Source: Chitinophagaceae bacterium (GTDB taxonomy: Bacteria > Bacteroidota > Bacteroidia > Chitinophagales > Chitinophagaceae). From it: 64,000 nucleotides of DNA. Positions 25,807 to 35,346 of the stretch are shown here, piece after piece. The notes beneath the pieces are model-generated. The model ran no database searches and was not told where the DNA came from. It was given only the letters and a program-made list of their open reading frames with translations. Position 1 is the first letter of the stretch. Each line of letters begins with the position of its first letter. The stretch spans positions 136,676 through 200,675 of the forward strand of contig JAIEMP010000008.1 in NCBI GenBank assembly GCA_019752045.1, in the 5' to 3' direction. The translations under genes and the position numbers were made by a program.

Positions 25807-26931
25807 ATGATCATTGCAATCAATACAAGAACAATGTTGCCGGGAAAAAAAGAAGGCTATGCTTATTTTACCGAAGAAGTATTTGTTCGTATTGCGGCAG
25901 CACATCCCGAACATGAGTTTTATTTTTTGTTTGACAGGCCTGTTGATTTTAAAGCGCCATCGAATGTGCAGATACTGATAGTAAAACCTCAGGCAAGGTT
26001 GCCGTTTTTATGGAATATCTGGTATAACTGGCAGGTGCCTGCCGTACTGAAAAAAATCAAAGCAGATGTTTTTGTAAGCCCTGATGGTTTTTGTTCTCTT
26101 AGAACTAAAGTGCCTCAATGCTTAGTAGTTCATGATCTTGCTTTTTTGCACGGACCGCAATACTTATTAAAATCTCACCTGAGGTATTACCGACGTAACA
26201 CAAGCAAATTTTTGTCTAAAGCAAAAGTGATTGCAACCGTTTCGGAATATTCTAAAAAAGATATCTGCTCCAACTATTCTGTGAAAGAAGAAAAGATACA
26301 TGTTACATACAATGCAATCAACGATGCATTTAAGCCTTTATCATTTGAGCAGAAAGAACTGGTAAAACAACAGTATACAGACGGGTGCGAATATTTTATT
26401 TATACAGGATCCATTCATCCACGAAAGAATCTTATTAACCTGCTGAAGGCATTTTCTTTATTTAAGAAAAAACAGCAGAGCAATATGAAGCTCCTAATTT
26501 GCGGAAGAATGGCCTGGAAAACGGATGAGTTTTCAAAACTGCTTCAAACATTCAAATTCAGAAAAGAAGTTGTACTTACCGGATATGTTTCTAAAGAAGA
26601 GCTTGCTAAACTCACTGCTTCAGCATATGCAATGATTTACCCTTCTTACTTTGAAGGTTTTGGAGTGCCTCCATTAGAAGCACTGCAATGCTATGTGCCG
26701 GCAGTTGTATCAAACAGCAGCGCCATGCCTGAAATTGGCGGGGAGGCTTATCTATACTGCAATCCGGATAGTTTTGATGATATAGCCGCTAAAATGATGC
26801 TGTTATATAAAGATGAAAACCTGCGGGCCCGTTTAATTGAAAAAGGGAAGGAACGTGTACAGCTTTTTTCCTGGGATGAAACAGCAAAAAAAATGTGGCA
26901 TTGTATAGAACTGGCTGCCACTGCCGAATAA
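25807..26931 (+). CDS. Glycosyltransferase family 4 (group 1)
   Basis: 374 residues of the GT-B fold. The C-terminal domain shows YTGSIHPRKNLINLLKAF (about 197-214), VVLTGYVSKEELAKL, and the donor-site segment YPSYFEGFGVPPLEALQC with the conserved E(x7)E arrangement. It would transfer a sugar from a nucleotide-sugar donor to an envelope glycan or lipid. The acceptor cannot be inferred. First gene of a long plus-strand run ending with gldC, yqeY and cvpA. Confidence 0.92.
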   Translation: MIIAINTRTMLPGKKEGYAYFTEEVFVRIAAAHPEHEFYFLFDRPVDFKAPSNVQILIVKPQARLPFLWNIWYNWQVPAVLKKIKADVFVSPDGFCSLRTKVPQCLVVHDLAFLHGPQYLLKSHLRYYRRNTSKFLSKAKVIATVSEYSKKDICSNYSVKEEKIHVTYNAINDAFKPLSFEQKELVKQQYTDGCEYFIYTGSIHPRKNLINLLKAFSLFKKKQQSNMKLLICGRMAWKTDEFSKLLQTFKFRKEVVLTGYVSKEELAKLTASAYAMIYPSYFEGFGVPPLEALQCYVPAVVSNSSAMPEIGGEAYLYCNPDSFDDIAAKMMLLYKDENLRARLIEKGKERVQLFSWDETAKKMWHCIELAATAE

Positions 26932-26955
26932 CCTAACTTCGCAAATATTTTAACT

Positions 26956-27300
26956 ATGCATAAAAGTAATATTTCAATAGATGTTTATCTCGATGATAAC
27001 AAAGTACCCGAAGTAATTAAATGGAAAGCCAGCGACAGCAATGCAGATATGGAGCAGCAGGCAAAAGCCATGATGGTTTCGTTTTGGGATGGTGCAGATA
27101 AATCGGCTTTACGCATTGATTTGTGGACCAAAGAAATGATGGTAGATGAAATGGCTGATTTCTATTATCAGTTGCTGATGACCATGGCCGATACATTTAA
27201 CCGTGCCACCAATCAACCCGATTTGTCTGCAGACATGAAACAATTTGCACAAGGGTTTATGAAAAAATTTAAAGACAATCAGCTTAAAGAAAATCAGTAA
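26956..27300 (+). CDS. gldC: Gliding motility protein GldC
   Basis: 114 residues matching GldC of Bacteroidota: an N-terminal SNISIDVYLDDNKVPEVIKW, the central ALRIDLWTKEMMVDEMADF, and MADTFNRATNQPDL. GldC is a small cytoplasmic accessory of the gliding/T9SS machinery that is not strictly essential for movement in Flavobacterium. It lies 24 bp after the glycosyltransferase gene and 7 bp before yqeY. Confidence 0.9.
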   Translation: MHKSNISIDVYLDDNKVPEVIKWKASDSNADMEQQAKAMMVSFWDGADKSALRIDLWTKEMMVDEMADFYYQLLMTMADTFNRATNQPDLSADMKQFAQGFMKKFKDNQLKENQ

Positions 27301-27307
27301 TACCGAT

Positions 27308-27760
27308 ATGAATCTTGAACAACAGATTATGGCACAAATGAAAGATGCCATGAAAGCAAAAGACGAAGGCGCCCTGCGTGGATTAAGAGCCATTAAAGCA
27401 GGTATCTTACTGGCTAAAACATCGGCCGGTGCAAACAGGGAGCTGTCTGCAGAAGATGAAGTAAAGTTGTTACAGAAGCTGGTAAAGCAACGCAAAGATT
27501 CATTAGAAATCTTTCAACAGCAAAACAGAACAGACTTAGCAAAAAAAGAAGAAGAAGAAATTGCAGTGATCGAAAAATTTTTGCCTCAACAACTGAATGA
27601 GGAAGAATTAAAAACAATCATCTCATCTATTATTACAGAAGTTGGTGCAACATCTGCTGCAGATTTGGGTAAGGTAATGGGTGCTGCAAATAAAAAACTG
27701 GCGGGACAGGCAGATGGAAAAACCATCAGCGCTGTGGTAAAAGAATTATTAACCACCTAG
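27308..27760 (+). CDS. yqeY: GatB/YqeY domain protein
   Basis: 150 residues, the usual length. The YqeY features are present: an N-terminal helix LEQQIMAQMKDAMKAKD with LRGLRAIKAGIL, VIEKFLPQQLNEEEL in the middle, and DLGKVMGAANKKLAGQADGK near the end. The domain resembles the tRNA-binding tail of GatB amidotransferase. The stand-alone role is unclear but probably involves tRNA or aminoacyl-tRNA metabolism. Confidence 0.92.
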   Translation: MNLEQQIMAQMKDAMKAKDEGALRGLRAIKAGILLAKTSAGANRELSAEDEVKLLQKLVKQRKDSLEIFQQQNRTDLAKKEEEEIAVIEKFLPQQLNEEELKTIISSIITEVGATSAADLGKVMGAANKKLAGQADGKTISAVVKELLTT

Positions 27761-27761
27761 T

Positions 27762-28301
27762 TTGATCATTGATATCATTTTTGCAGTGTGGATGGTGATG
27801 GCCATTTTTAAAGGGTTTCAAAAAGGCCTGATTGTGGCAGTGCTTTCCATTGTTGCGTTTATTATTGGTATTGCTGCAGCATTAAAGTTAAGTGCAGTTG
27901 CTGCCGGCTGGCTAGGTGAAACAACCAATATCAATGCTAAATGGTTACCACTTGCATCGTTCATACTTGTTTTTCTAATTGTGGTACTTGCAATTAACAG
28001 GGGTGCAAAGCTGATTGAAAAAGCAGTTGAACTGGCAATGTTGGGTTGGGTAAATAAAGCGGCCGGTATTTTGTTATACATGGCACTGTATACACTCATT
28101 TTTAGTGTTCTTTTATTTTTTGCAGAACAATTAAACATTTTTACCGACCAAACTATAGCAGAATCGGTAACGTATGTTTATATAAGCCCATTAGGTCCAA
28201 AAGTTATAGAAATGATAGCCGTTGTAATACCTGTATTTAAAAATGTGTTTGCAGAACTGCAGGCTTTCTTTGAAAACCTGAGCAGTAGGCTACCCTCATA
28301 A
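27762..28301 (+). CDS. CvpA family membrane protein
   Basis: 179 residues with about four hydrophobic segments. The start (IIDIIFAVWMVMAIFKGFQKGLI) and LPLASFILVFLIVVLAI are typical of CvpA/colicin-V-production family membrane proteins. The likely start is a TTG one base after the yqeY stop, indicating tight coupling. Family members affect envelope homeostasis and bile or antibiotic tolerance in other bacteria; here the role is unknown. Confidence 0.88.
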   Translation: MIIDIIFAVWMVMAIFKGFQKGLIVAVLSIVAFIIGIAAALKLSAVAAGWLGETTNINAKWLPLASFILVFLIVVLAINRGAKLIEKAVELAMLGWVNKAAGILLYMALYTLIFSVLLFFAEQLNIFTDQTIAESVTYVYISPLGPKVIEMIAVVIPVFKNVFAELQAFFENLSSRLPS

Positions 28302-28381
28302 TACATTCAATCTGCAACTGAATTACAATTTTTCACTCAAATAAACTATTTTAGCAAAGAACAATTGTTTGCTGACGGCAC

Positions 28382-29155
28382 ATGAACTACGAAATTAAAC
28401 AAGAAGGGAAATTTAAATACATTGAAGAGGGCGAAGGCGAGCCGCTCATGCTGCTGCATGGTCTTTTCGGGGCATTAAGTAATTTTAAAGATCTCATTGA
28501 TTATTTCAGCAAACGCAACAAGGTTGTGGTGCCCATGCTCCCGCTGTTTGAGCTTGATTTATTGCATACAACAGTTGGCGGACTTCAAAAACATGTACAT
28601 AAGTTTATTGAATTAAAAGATTATAGAAATATTCATCTTCTTGGCAACTCATTAGGTGGTCATGTAGGGTTGGTGCATGTACTGAAACATCCCGAACGTA
28701 TAAAATCGCTCATTTTAACCGGCAGTTCCGGTTTATTTGAAAACGGAATGGGCGATACCTATCCTAAACGGGGCGACTATGAATATATCCGAAAAAAAAC
28801 AGAAGTAACATTTTATGATCCTTCTGTTGCAACCAAAGAACTGGTTGATGAAGTATATGATATCGTTAATCAGCGCATCAAAGCCATTAAAGTAATTGCG
28901 CTTGCAAAGAGTGCCATCCGGAATAATCTGGGTGATGAATTGCAGGAAATAAAAATCCCCACATTGCTGATCTGGGGAAATAACGATTCCATTACTCCGC
29001 CGTTTGTTGGTAAAGAGTTTAACCGCTTAATACCAAATTCCGAATTACATTTAATTGATAAATGCGGCCACGCACCAATGATGGAACGGCCCGATGAGTT
29101 TAATGAAATACTAAACGGATTTATTACAAAACTCAGCAGACCGGTTGCTGTATAA
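28382..29155 (+). CDS. Alpha/beta hydrolase
   Basis: 257 residues with the classical fold: the oxyanion HGLFGA (26-31), nucleophile elbow GNSLGG (Ser near 95), an acidic residue in IWGNNDSITP, and the His in DKCGHAPMMERP. There is no signal peptide, so it is cytosolic. The substrate (ester, thioester or C-C bond) cannot be told. It is followed 5-20 bp later by the CBS-domain gene. Confidence 0.9.
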   Translation: MNYEIKQEGKFKYIEEGEGEPLMLLHGLFGALSNFKDLIDYFSKRNKVVVPMLPLFELDLLHTTVGGLQKHVHKFIELKDYRNIHLLGNSLGGHVGLVHVLKHPERIKSLILTGSSGLFENGMGDTYPKRGDYEYIRKKTEVTFYDPSVATKELVDEVYDIVNQRIKAIKVIALAKSAIRNNLGDELQEIKIPTLLIWGNNDSITPPFVGKEFNRLIPNSELHLIDKCGHAPMMERPDEFNEILNGFITKLSRPVAV

Positions 29156-29175
29156 GTCAATTGAAATTACAGGCA

Positions 29176-29835
29176 ATGACATCAGCAGAACTTATAACAA
29201 ATCACATCCCTTCACTTCAGCTTACAGATCAGGTTCAGCTGGCATTGAGTTTTATGCAGGATCATCATGTAACAGAATTGCCAGTGCTGGAGAATCAAAC
29301 GTACAAAGGCATGGTGCATGAAGAAGAACTGCAGGATGCAGGTGATGATGAAGTGGTAGAGCCCTATCTGCATCCGGGAAGACCGGCACAGGTAAACCCT
29401 GCCGATTTTTTTCTGGTGCCGTTAAAACTCATGCATCAACTCCAGCTCAGTTTATTACCTGTTGTAAAAGAAGATGGGGAGTTGATGGGCGTTATTACCC
29501 AGGAGGAATTGCTGCAGGCAGCATCGCATTACAATGCTGCGTCTGTTCCCGGAGGTATTGTTATTTTGCAAATGTCGCCCAACAGTTTTTATATTTCTGA
29601 AATCGGTCGTATTGTAGAATCGAATAATGCTAAAATTATTCATCTTAACACCTGGACAGATGCATCAACAGGCGAATTAATGGTGGCCATCAAGGTAAAT
29701 AAAAACGATATTCAGGATATTCTTTCATCGTTTGAACGTTATCAGTATAATGTGATCCAGTATTTTGGCGAAAATCTTTCGGAAGAGGAATTGAAGGTTA
29801 ATTACGATCATCTCATGAATTATCTCAACATTTAA
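29176..29835 (+). CDS. CBS-pair protein with ACT-like C-terminus
   Basis: 219 residues from the ATG at 29176; a TTG at 29161 is an alternative start. Two CBS motifs occupy about 1-125 (VTELPVLENQTYKGMVHEEEL and LSLLPVVKEDGELMGVITQEEL). The remainder (VILQMSPNSFYISEIGRIVE...) resembles an ACT-type regulatory domain. It probably senses adenosyl nucleotides. It precedes the BamA-like and nadK genes, an order commonly seen in Bacteroidota. Confidence 0.88.
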   Translation: MTSAELITNHIPSLQLTDQVQLALSFMQDHHVTELPVLENQTYKGMVHEEELQDAGDDEVVEPYLHPGRPAQVNPADFFLVPLKLMHQLQLSLLPVVKEDGELMGVITQEELLQAASHYNAASVPGGIVILQMSPNSFYISEIGRIVESNNAKIIHLNTWTDASTGELMVAIKVNKNDIQDILSSFERYQYNVIQYFGENLSEEELKVNYDHLMNYLNI

Positions 29836-29899
29836 TAGCAGATCAATCCGGCCATTTAAGCTATATTTAATGCTCACTTTTTGCTGCTGTAAAAAAAAC

Positions 29900-31393
29900 A
29901 TGCTATCCAAACGCTACTATATATTCAGTTTTCTTTTAGTCATGAGCTTGCATGTTTCTATTGCAGTTGCGCAACCTTCTGTTGCCATTGATACAGCAAA
30001 AGAAAAACTTCGCCGCATAGTTGCACAGTTTCCGGATTCATCCGAAATTATTATTCGCTCCATTACGGTAACCGGAAATAAAAAAACAAAAGAATACATC
30101 GCATTAAGAGAAGTGCCTTTTAAAAAAGGAGCACGAATTATGAGTCATGAACTGGTTGATGCAATTGAACAGGCCCGTATCAATGTGTTTAATACACAGC
30201 TTTTTCTTGAAGTTGTACCAAGAATAATTGCAACAGAAGCGAACGCTGTTGATCTGGTGTTTGATGTAAAAGAGCGCTGGTATTTTTTTCCTGCTCCTTA
30301 TTTTAAACTGGTAGATCGTAATCTCAACCAGTGGTGGGTAGAGCAGAACCGCAGTCTGGAAAGAGTGAACTATGGTCTTAAGTTTAACTGGGATAATGTT
30401 TCTGGCCGAAGAGATAAACTCAACTTTAATTTTATTAACGGCTATACAAGAGAGTATTCTGTTTTTTATGAGCAACCTTATGCAGATAAAAAGCTCGAAA
30501 AGGGTTTTTTAGCAGGAGTGTTCTATAAACAATCAAGGCAGTTAACCTTTGCTACAGACAGTAACCGTCAGGTTTTTTTCCCATCAACCAACACACAGAT
30601 TTATGAATTTGTGCGTACAACATTTAAAGCCGAAGCAGGCTTTACACTTCGTAAAGGAGTTAATCACCGGCATGCATTCAGACTTAATTATGTAAGCGAA
30701 CAGATACCGGATACTGTAAACCAAATTATTGAATCGAACGCTGTAAAAGGCTACCTGCCTTATTTTACCGACAATAAAACCAGACAAAAGTTTGGAGAAA
30801 TTGTTTACGGGTATCAGTACTATAATGTAAATAACATTGTTTATCCATGGAAAGGATTTGCTTTTACCGGCACATTTTTTCAGCGGGGTTTGGGTGCAAA
30901 AGGAATGAACATGTGGCAGTTTTCAGGTAAGGGCGGCAGGTTTTTTCAGATCACTAAAAAAACATCTGCATCTGCTGTGGGATATTATATGATTAAGGTG
31001 CCTTTTAAACAACCCGGTTATAACATGGCTGCATTGGGTTATGGTGATTGGTTTTTACGGGGCTTAGAATACTATGTAATAGATGGCGTGCAAGCAGGCA
31101 TATTAAAAGCAACTATCAGGCAAGAGGTGTTTAACATCAACATTCCTACGTTTATTCTCAAAAATGAGAAGTATAAAAAAATTCCGTTTAAGTTTATTGT
31201 AAAAGCTTACGGCGATATTGGCGCAAGTCATTTACCCGTTTATACCAACAGCATCCTGAATAATAAATTTCTGTACACGTATGGCGCAGGGATAGATGTT
31301 TTAAGCTATTACGACTTTGTTGCACGCTTTGAATATTCCTTTAACCAGTTGGGCGAAAAGGGTTTATTTTTACATGTACGCAGAGACTTTTAA
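29900..31393 (+). CDS. BamA/TamA-like outer membrane protein with one POTRA domain
   Basis: About 497 residues from Met at 29900. The frame opens at 29870, but the signal peptide LLVMSLHVSIAVAQ fits the internal start. One POTRA-like domain (IIIRSITVTGNKKTKEYIALREVPF) precedes a 16-strand-type surface-antigen barrel ending in the aromatic C-terminus FLHVRRDF, as for BamA-assembled barrels. Paralogues assist outer-membrane protein insertion; with a single POTRA this is not canonical BamA. The sequence is intact. Confidence 0.85.
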   Translation: MLSKRYYIFSFLLVMSLHVSIAVAQPSVAIDTAKEKLRRIVAQFPDSSEIIIRSITVTGNKKTKEYIALREVPFKKGARIMSHELVDAIEQARINVFNTQLFLEVVPRIIATEANAVDLVFDVKERWYFFPAPYFKLVDRNLNQWWVEQNRSLERVNYGLKFNWDNVSGRRDKLNFNFINGYTREYSVFYEQPYADKKLEKGFLAGVFYKQSRQLTFATDSNRQVFFPSTNTQIYEFVRTTFKAEAGFTLRKGVNHRHAFRLNYVSEQIPDTVNQIIESNAVKGYLPYFTDNKTRQKFGEIVYGYQYYNVNNIVYPWKGFAFTGTFFQRGLGAKGMNMWQFSGKGGRFFQITKKTSASAVGYYMIKVPFKQPGYNMAALGYGDWFLRGLEYYVIDGVQAGILKATIRQEVFNINIPTFILKNEKYKKIPFKFIVKAYGDIGASHLPVYTNSILNNKFLYTYGAGIDVLSYYDFVARFEYSFNQLGEKGLFLHVRRDF

Positions 31394-31458
31394 TTTCCCT
31401 CAGGTTTCAACACGCATAACATTGCAAACCCATTAACACCTGTATTAAAAAAGAAAGG

Positions 31459-32337
31459 ATGAAAGTAGCGATCTACAGCAGGGTTTTTGAAGCAGAACAG
31501 AAAGAAGATATTCAACGTCTCCTCCATGAGCTGGATGTAAACAATATCCGTATTTACATTTATCATGATTTTTATCAGCAAATCAAAGAGTCCGTTTCCT
31601 TTATTCATCCGCCTGCTTTGTTTTCGTCATCTGCCGATCTGGACGATACATTTGAATGCATGATCAGCCTCGGTGGTGATGGTACACTGCTCGATACCGT
31701 TACACTGATCCGTAATAAAAAAATGCCGCTGCTGGGTATAAATTTTGGCAGGCTTGGTTTCCTTGCCAGCATTGGCAGAGAAGCTGTTGAAACAGCAGTA
31801 GCATCGCTCAAAGATCATACATATGTGGAAGATGAACGAACATTAATACATCTCGACAGCAATACACCTCTCTTTGGTGAAACACCTTATGCACTCAATG
31901 AATTTGCGATTCATAAATTAGATACTTCTTCCATGATAAAAATTCATGCCTATCTCAATGGCGAATTTTTAAACAGCTACTGGGCAGATGGATTAATTGT
32001 GGCAACGCCTACAGGTTCCACGGGCTACTCGTTAAGCTGTAATGGTCCTATTGTATTTCCCGATTCAGGCAGTTTTGTTATTACACCGGTAGCGCCGCAT
32101 AATCTGAATGTACGCCCCATCATTGTGCCCGATAACAATGTGATCTCTTTTGAAATTGAAGGCAGGGCCGATAGTTTTTTGTGTACACTTGATTCAAGAA
32201 AAGAAATTGTACAAAAAACGATTCAGCTGGCTGTAAAGAAAGAAGCATTTGCGGTAAGCCTTATACGCCTGAATGAAAACAATTTTTTACAAACTCTCCG
32301 CAATAAATTATCATGGGGACTGGACAGACGTAATTAA
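31459..32337 (+). CDS. nadK: NAD kinase
   Basis: Makes NADP from NAD and ATP. 292 residues. The diagnostic GGDGTLLDT (72-80), LGINFGRLGFLA (about 94-105), the ALNEFAIHK NE motif (about 137) and DGLIVATPTGSTGYSLSCNGP are all present. It is located between the BamA-like and PorG-like genes, the usual place in this phylum. Confidence 0.97.
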   Translation: MKVAIYSRVFEAEQKEDIQRLLHELDVNNIRIYIYHDFYQQIKESVSFIHPPALFSSSADLDDTFECMISLGGDGTLLDTVTLIRNKKMPLLGINFGRLGFLASIGREAVETAVASLKDHTYVEDERTLIHLDSNTPLFGETPYALNEFAIHKLDTSSMIKIHAYLNGEFLNSYWADGLIVATPTGSTGYSLSCNGPIVFPDSGSFVITPVAPHNLNVRPIIVPDNNVISFEIEGRADSFLCTLDSRKEIVQKTIQLAVKKEAFAVSLIRLNENNFLQTLRNKLSWGLDRRN

Positions 32338-32415
32338 AACCCAACTTAAAAATTAAAGGCACACACATGAAAACGCAGATATTTGCGTTATTACAATTCT
32401 GAAGACACTTTTTAG

Positions 32416-33258
32416 ATGAAAAAACTGTTTTATTGCTTACTGACTGTTATTGTTTTCTGTTCACCTCTCCTTACAATAGCTCAATATGAGAGCTTCCGTC
32501 ATGAAGGTGAGTTTGGATTACAAGTTGGTGCTGCGCATTATTTTGGCGATCTTAATCCCAGAGTTAAACTTAATCGTCCTAAAATTGCAGCCGGTATTTT
32601 TTTTCGAAAACAGTTAGGAGATTACGTGGCCTTTAGAATCGGGGCCAACTTTGCACAAGTTGGATACAGCGATGTATATGAAAAGAAAAATGATTTTCAA
32701 ATACGCCGTAACCTCAGCTTTAACAGCAATATCTGGGAATTGATGTTACAGGGCGATTTTAATTTTTTTAAATTCAACCCCTCCAACCCCGGCGAACGCT
32801 TTACTCCTTACTTAACTTTTGGTGCCGGCATTTTTAACTTTGATCCGTATGCATACCTGAATAATACAAAATATTTTCTTCGTCCGTTAGGCACCGAAGG
32901 ACAAGGTTCAGCTTTATATCCCGACCGTAAACCTTACTCAACAACTGCATTTGCTTTTCCGGTTGGGCTGGGTATTAAATTTGCGCTCAATCAAAAAGTC
33001 AATATCAATTTCGAAGTGACTCACCGTTTTACAACTACCGATTATTTAGATGATGTGTCATCTACCTATGCAGGCCTTGCAGCTTTTCCTGTTGGGTCGC
33101 CTGCATCTTTTCTGCAAGACAGAAGCTACGAACTGGGGCCACGCATCGGCACAGCTGGTTCGCAAAGAGGATTTAGTGGCCAGCGGGATCAATATATTCT
33201 GGCTACTGTTGGGGTTACATTTAATATTACTTCATACAAGTGCCCTACTGCCAACTAA
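32416..33258 (+). CDS. porG: PorG-like outer membrane protein (DUF6089)
   Basis: 280 residues, signal peptide (1-22), then an eight-strand-type barrel starting FGLQVGAAHYFGDLNP and ending ATVGVTFNITSYKCP. This is the DUF6089 family, whose member PorG is an outer-membrane part of the type IX secretion system in Porphyromonas. The family match and the position after nadK support the assignment. uppS and bamA, often next in other genomes, are not here. Confidence 0.75.
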   Translation: MKKLFYCLLTVIVFCSPLLTIAQYESFRHEGEFGLQVGAAHYFGDLNPRVKLNRPKIAAGIFFRKQLGDYVAFRIGANFAQVGYSDVYEKKNDFQIRRNLSFNSNIWELMLQGDFNFFKFNPSNPGERFTPYLTFGAGIFNFDPYAYLNNTKYFLRPLGTEGQGSALYPDRKPYSTTAFAFPVGLGIKFALNQKVNINFEVTHRFTTTDYLDDVSSTYAGLAAFPVGSPASFLQDRSYELGPRIGTAGSQRGFSGQRDQYILATVGVTFNITSYKCPTAN

Positions 33259-33397
33259 AAAACACATATCCGGTTAAAAAAATCCTGCCAAAGAAATATT
33301 GTTATTGAGAGAATAAATATATTTATTACTCAAAATACCTGGTACCTCTTCATGAACACCCCTTCCCTACTTTGTTTCACCTGATTAAATATCATTT

Positions 33398-35335
33398 ATG
33401 ACTGTACACCCATTTTACAGGCTCTTACTGATTTTTATTTTTCTGAGCCTTTCCACAACAGCACAATATATAAACCCTGAAGATGAAGCAACGGCTTTGC
33501 AATTGTCGAAAAAATATAAAGATGAGGCAATTGCCTGTATCAGTTCTTATCAGTTTTTTTCGTTTGATAAAGGGAAGAATGCACTCAATGATAAAGTAGT
33601 TACTATACAGGAAGAGGCAGTAACAGAATTTCTTGCCATTAAAAAATTTGGGAGCATGCTGTATCCTGAATTTTACAACCGCTTTATACAGATTAAAAAT
33701 TTTACAAGGGCGGTAAAGTATGGAGGCAGGTATATCAATACAGGTACACGACCCATTGACCGTTCTGTTACAGATGATGGAATTTTTTTCGATGACAGCC
33801 GGGTTCAATACTATCCCATCCGTTTTACAGAAAGAGGCGCAATGAATAAAATAATAGTAAAGAAAGAATATTCAGATGCGAAATATCTTACCCGTTTGTT
33901 TTTTCATGAACGTTATCCGGTTAAAGAAAAAACGTTTGAGTTTAAAGTGCCCGATTGGCTGCTGATTGATTTTAAACCTATCAACTTTGATGGGAATAAA
34001 ATTGAGAAGCGTGTTACAACAAAAGGTGGTTATACCAATTATCTGTTTGTGATGCGTGATATACCTGCCATTAAAGAAGAGCCAAAAAGCATTGGCATTG
34101 CATTTACAGAACCTCATATTATTATTCAGGTAAAATCTTTTGAAACAAAAGGCGAGGCCATTAAGGGCTTTGATAAAGTAGATGATGTGTATGGCTGGAA
34201 CTACCGTCTCTATCAGATGGCGGCAAATGAACCAGATCAGTTAAAAGCAGTTGTTGCCAAAGTAACACAAGGCAAGCAGGCCGATGCAGAAAAAGTAAAA
34301 GCCATCTATTACTGGGTACAGGATAATGTTAAATACATTGCTTATGAAGATGGTTATTCTGGTTATATTCCTTCTTCGGCGCAGGAAGTATTAAATAAGA
34401 AATACGGCGATTGTAAAGGAATGGCCAATCTGCTTACAGAGATGCTGATGCTGGCTGGCTTCGATGCCCGGTTTACATGGATCGGCACAAGAGATATTCC
34501 ATACTCGCAAACAATGCCTGCATTATGTGTAAACAACCATGCCATTACAACATTGTATTTTGGCGGGAAAGAATATTTCTTAGATGCAACAGAAAAATAT
34601 ATTCCTTTTGGTGAAAATGCATACCGTATTCAAGGCAAAGAAGCGATGATTGCCAATAAAGAAAAATTTGAATTAAAAACGGTACCGCTAACAACGGGTG
34701 AAGAACATAAAATAAAAACAACGGCTGATTTTTCTTTGGTTGATAATATTCTTACCGGTAAACTTAAAATTTTATTTACAGGTAATGAACGTACAGACTT
34801 TCATCAAACCTATCAGCAACTGCCGGTTACTTCGCAAAAAGAATTTTTGGAAAATCTGTTAGAGTTTGGCAACAGTAACATCACTTCTAAAATCAGTAAA
34901 ACAAGCGATCTCCAAAACAGAGAGCTGCCTGTAGTGGTTGAAGGTGAATCAAACCTCAGCAATAATGTAAGCATCATTGATGGCGACTATTATGTGAACA
35001 TTGATTTCTTTCCAAAAACACTGCAGGGATATTTGCCCGATGAAAAGAGAACACGTGGATACGATTTAAACTGGGTTACTGCTTTTGAAGATGAACTGTC
35101 ATTGACGATCCCGGCAAATAAAAAGTTTACAGATGTACCGGAGAAGCTGGAGCTGAATACAGAAAGCTACAGTTTTTCAGGTGAGTATATCGTAGCAGGA
35201 AATAAAATTGTGTTGAAGAAAAAACTGCTCATCAGAAAAAGCACCATCAGTAAAAAAGACTTTGCTGCATGGTCGCAGTTTCTGGAAAGCATCAAAGCAT
35301 TCAGCGAAAATTATATTACAGTTACATCTAAATAA
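33398..35335 (+). CDS. DUF3857-transglutaminase family protein with intact triad
   Basis: 645 residues: signal peptide (1-22), N-terminal DUF3857-like beta domain, then a transglutaminase-like domain. The triad is intact: YGDCKGMA (Cys339), NNHAI (His381) and YFLDATE (Asp396). The C-terminal beta region follows. The product would be periplasmic, with peptidase- or transglutaminase-type chemistry; substrates are unknown for most members. The neighbour starting 12 bp downstream is a divergent paralogue without the Cys. Confidence 0.88.
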   Translation: MTVHPFYRLLLIFIFLSLSTTAQYINPEDEATALQLSKKYKDEAIACISSYQFFSFDKGKNALNDKVVTIQEEAVTEFLAIKKFGSMLYPEFYNRFIQIKNFTRAVKYGGRYINTGTRPIDRSVTDDGIFFDDSRVQYYPIRFTERGAMNKIIVKKEYSDAKYLTRLFFHERYPVKEKTFEFKVPDWLLIDFKPINFDGNKIEKRVTTKGGYTNYLFVMRDIPAIKEEPKSIGIAFTEPHIIIQVKSFETKGEAIKGFDKVDDVYGWNYRLYQMAANEPDQLKAVVAKVTQGKQADAEKVKAIYYWVQDNVKYIAYEDGYSGYIPSSAQEVLNKKYGDCKGMANLLTEMLMLAGFDARFTWIGTRDIPYSQTMPALCVNNHAITTLYFGGKEYFLDATEKYIPFGENAYRIQGKEAMIANKEKFELKTVPLTTGEEHKIKTTADFSLVDNILTGKLKILFTGNERTDFHQTYQQLPVTSQKEFLENLLEFGNSNITSKISKTSDLQNRELPVVVEGESNLSNNVSIIDGDYYVNIDFFPKTLQGYLPDEKRTRGYDLNWVTAFEDELSLTIPANKKFTDVPEKLELNTESYSFSGEYIVAGNKIVLKKKLLIRKSTISKKDFAAWSQFLESIKAFSENYITVTSK

Positions 35336-35346
35336 TTTTTGAAACC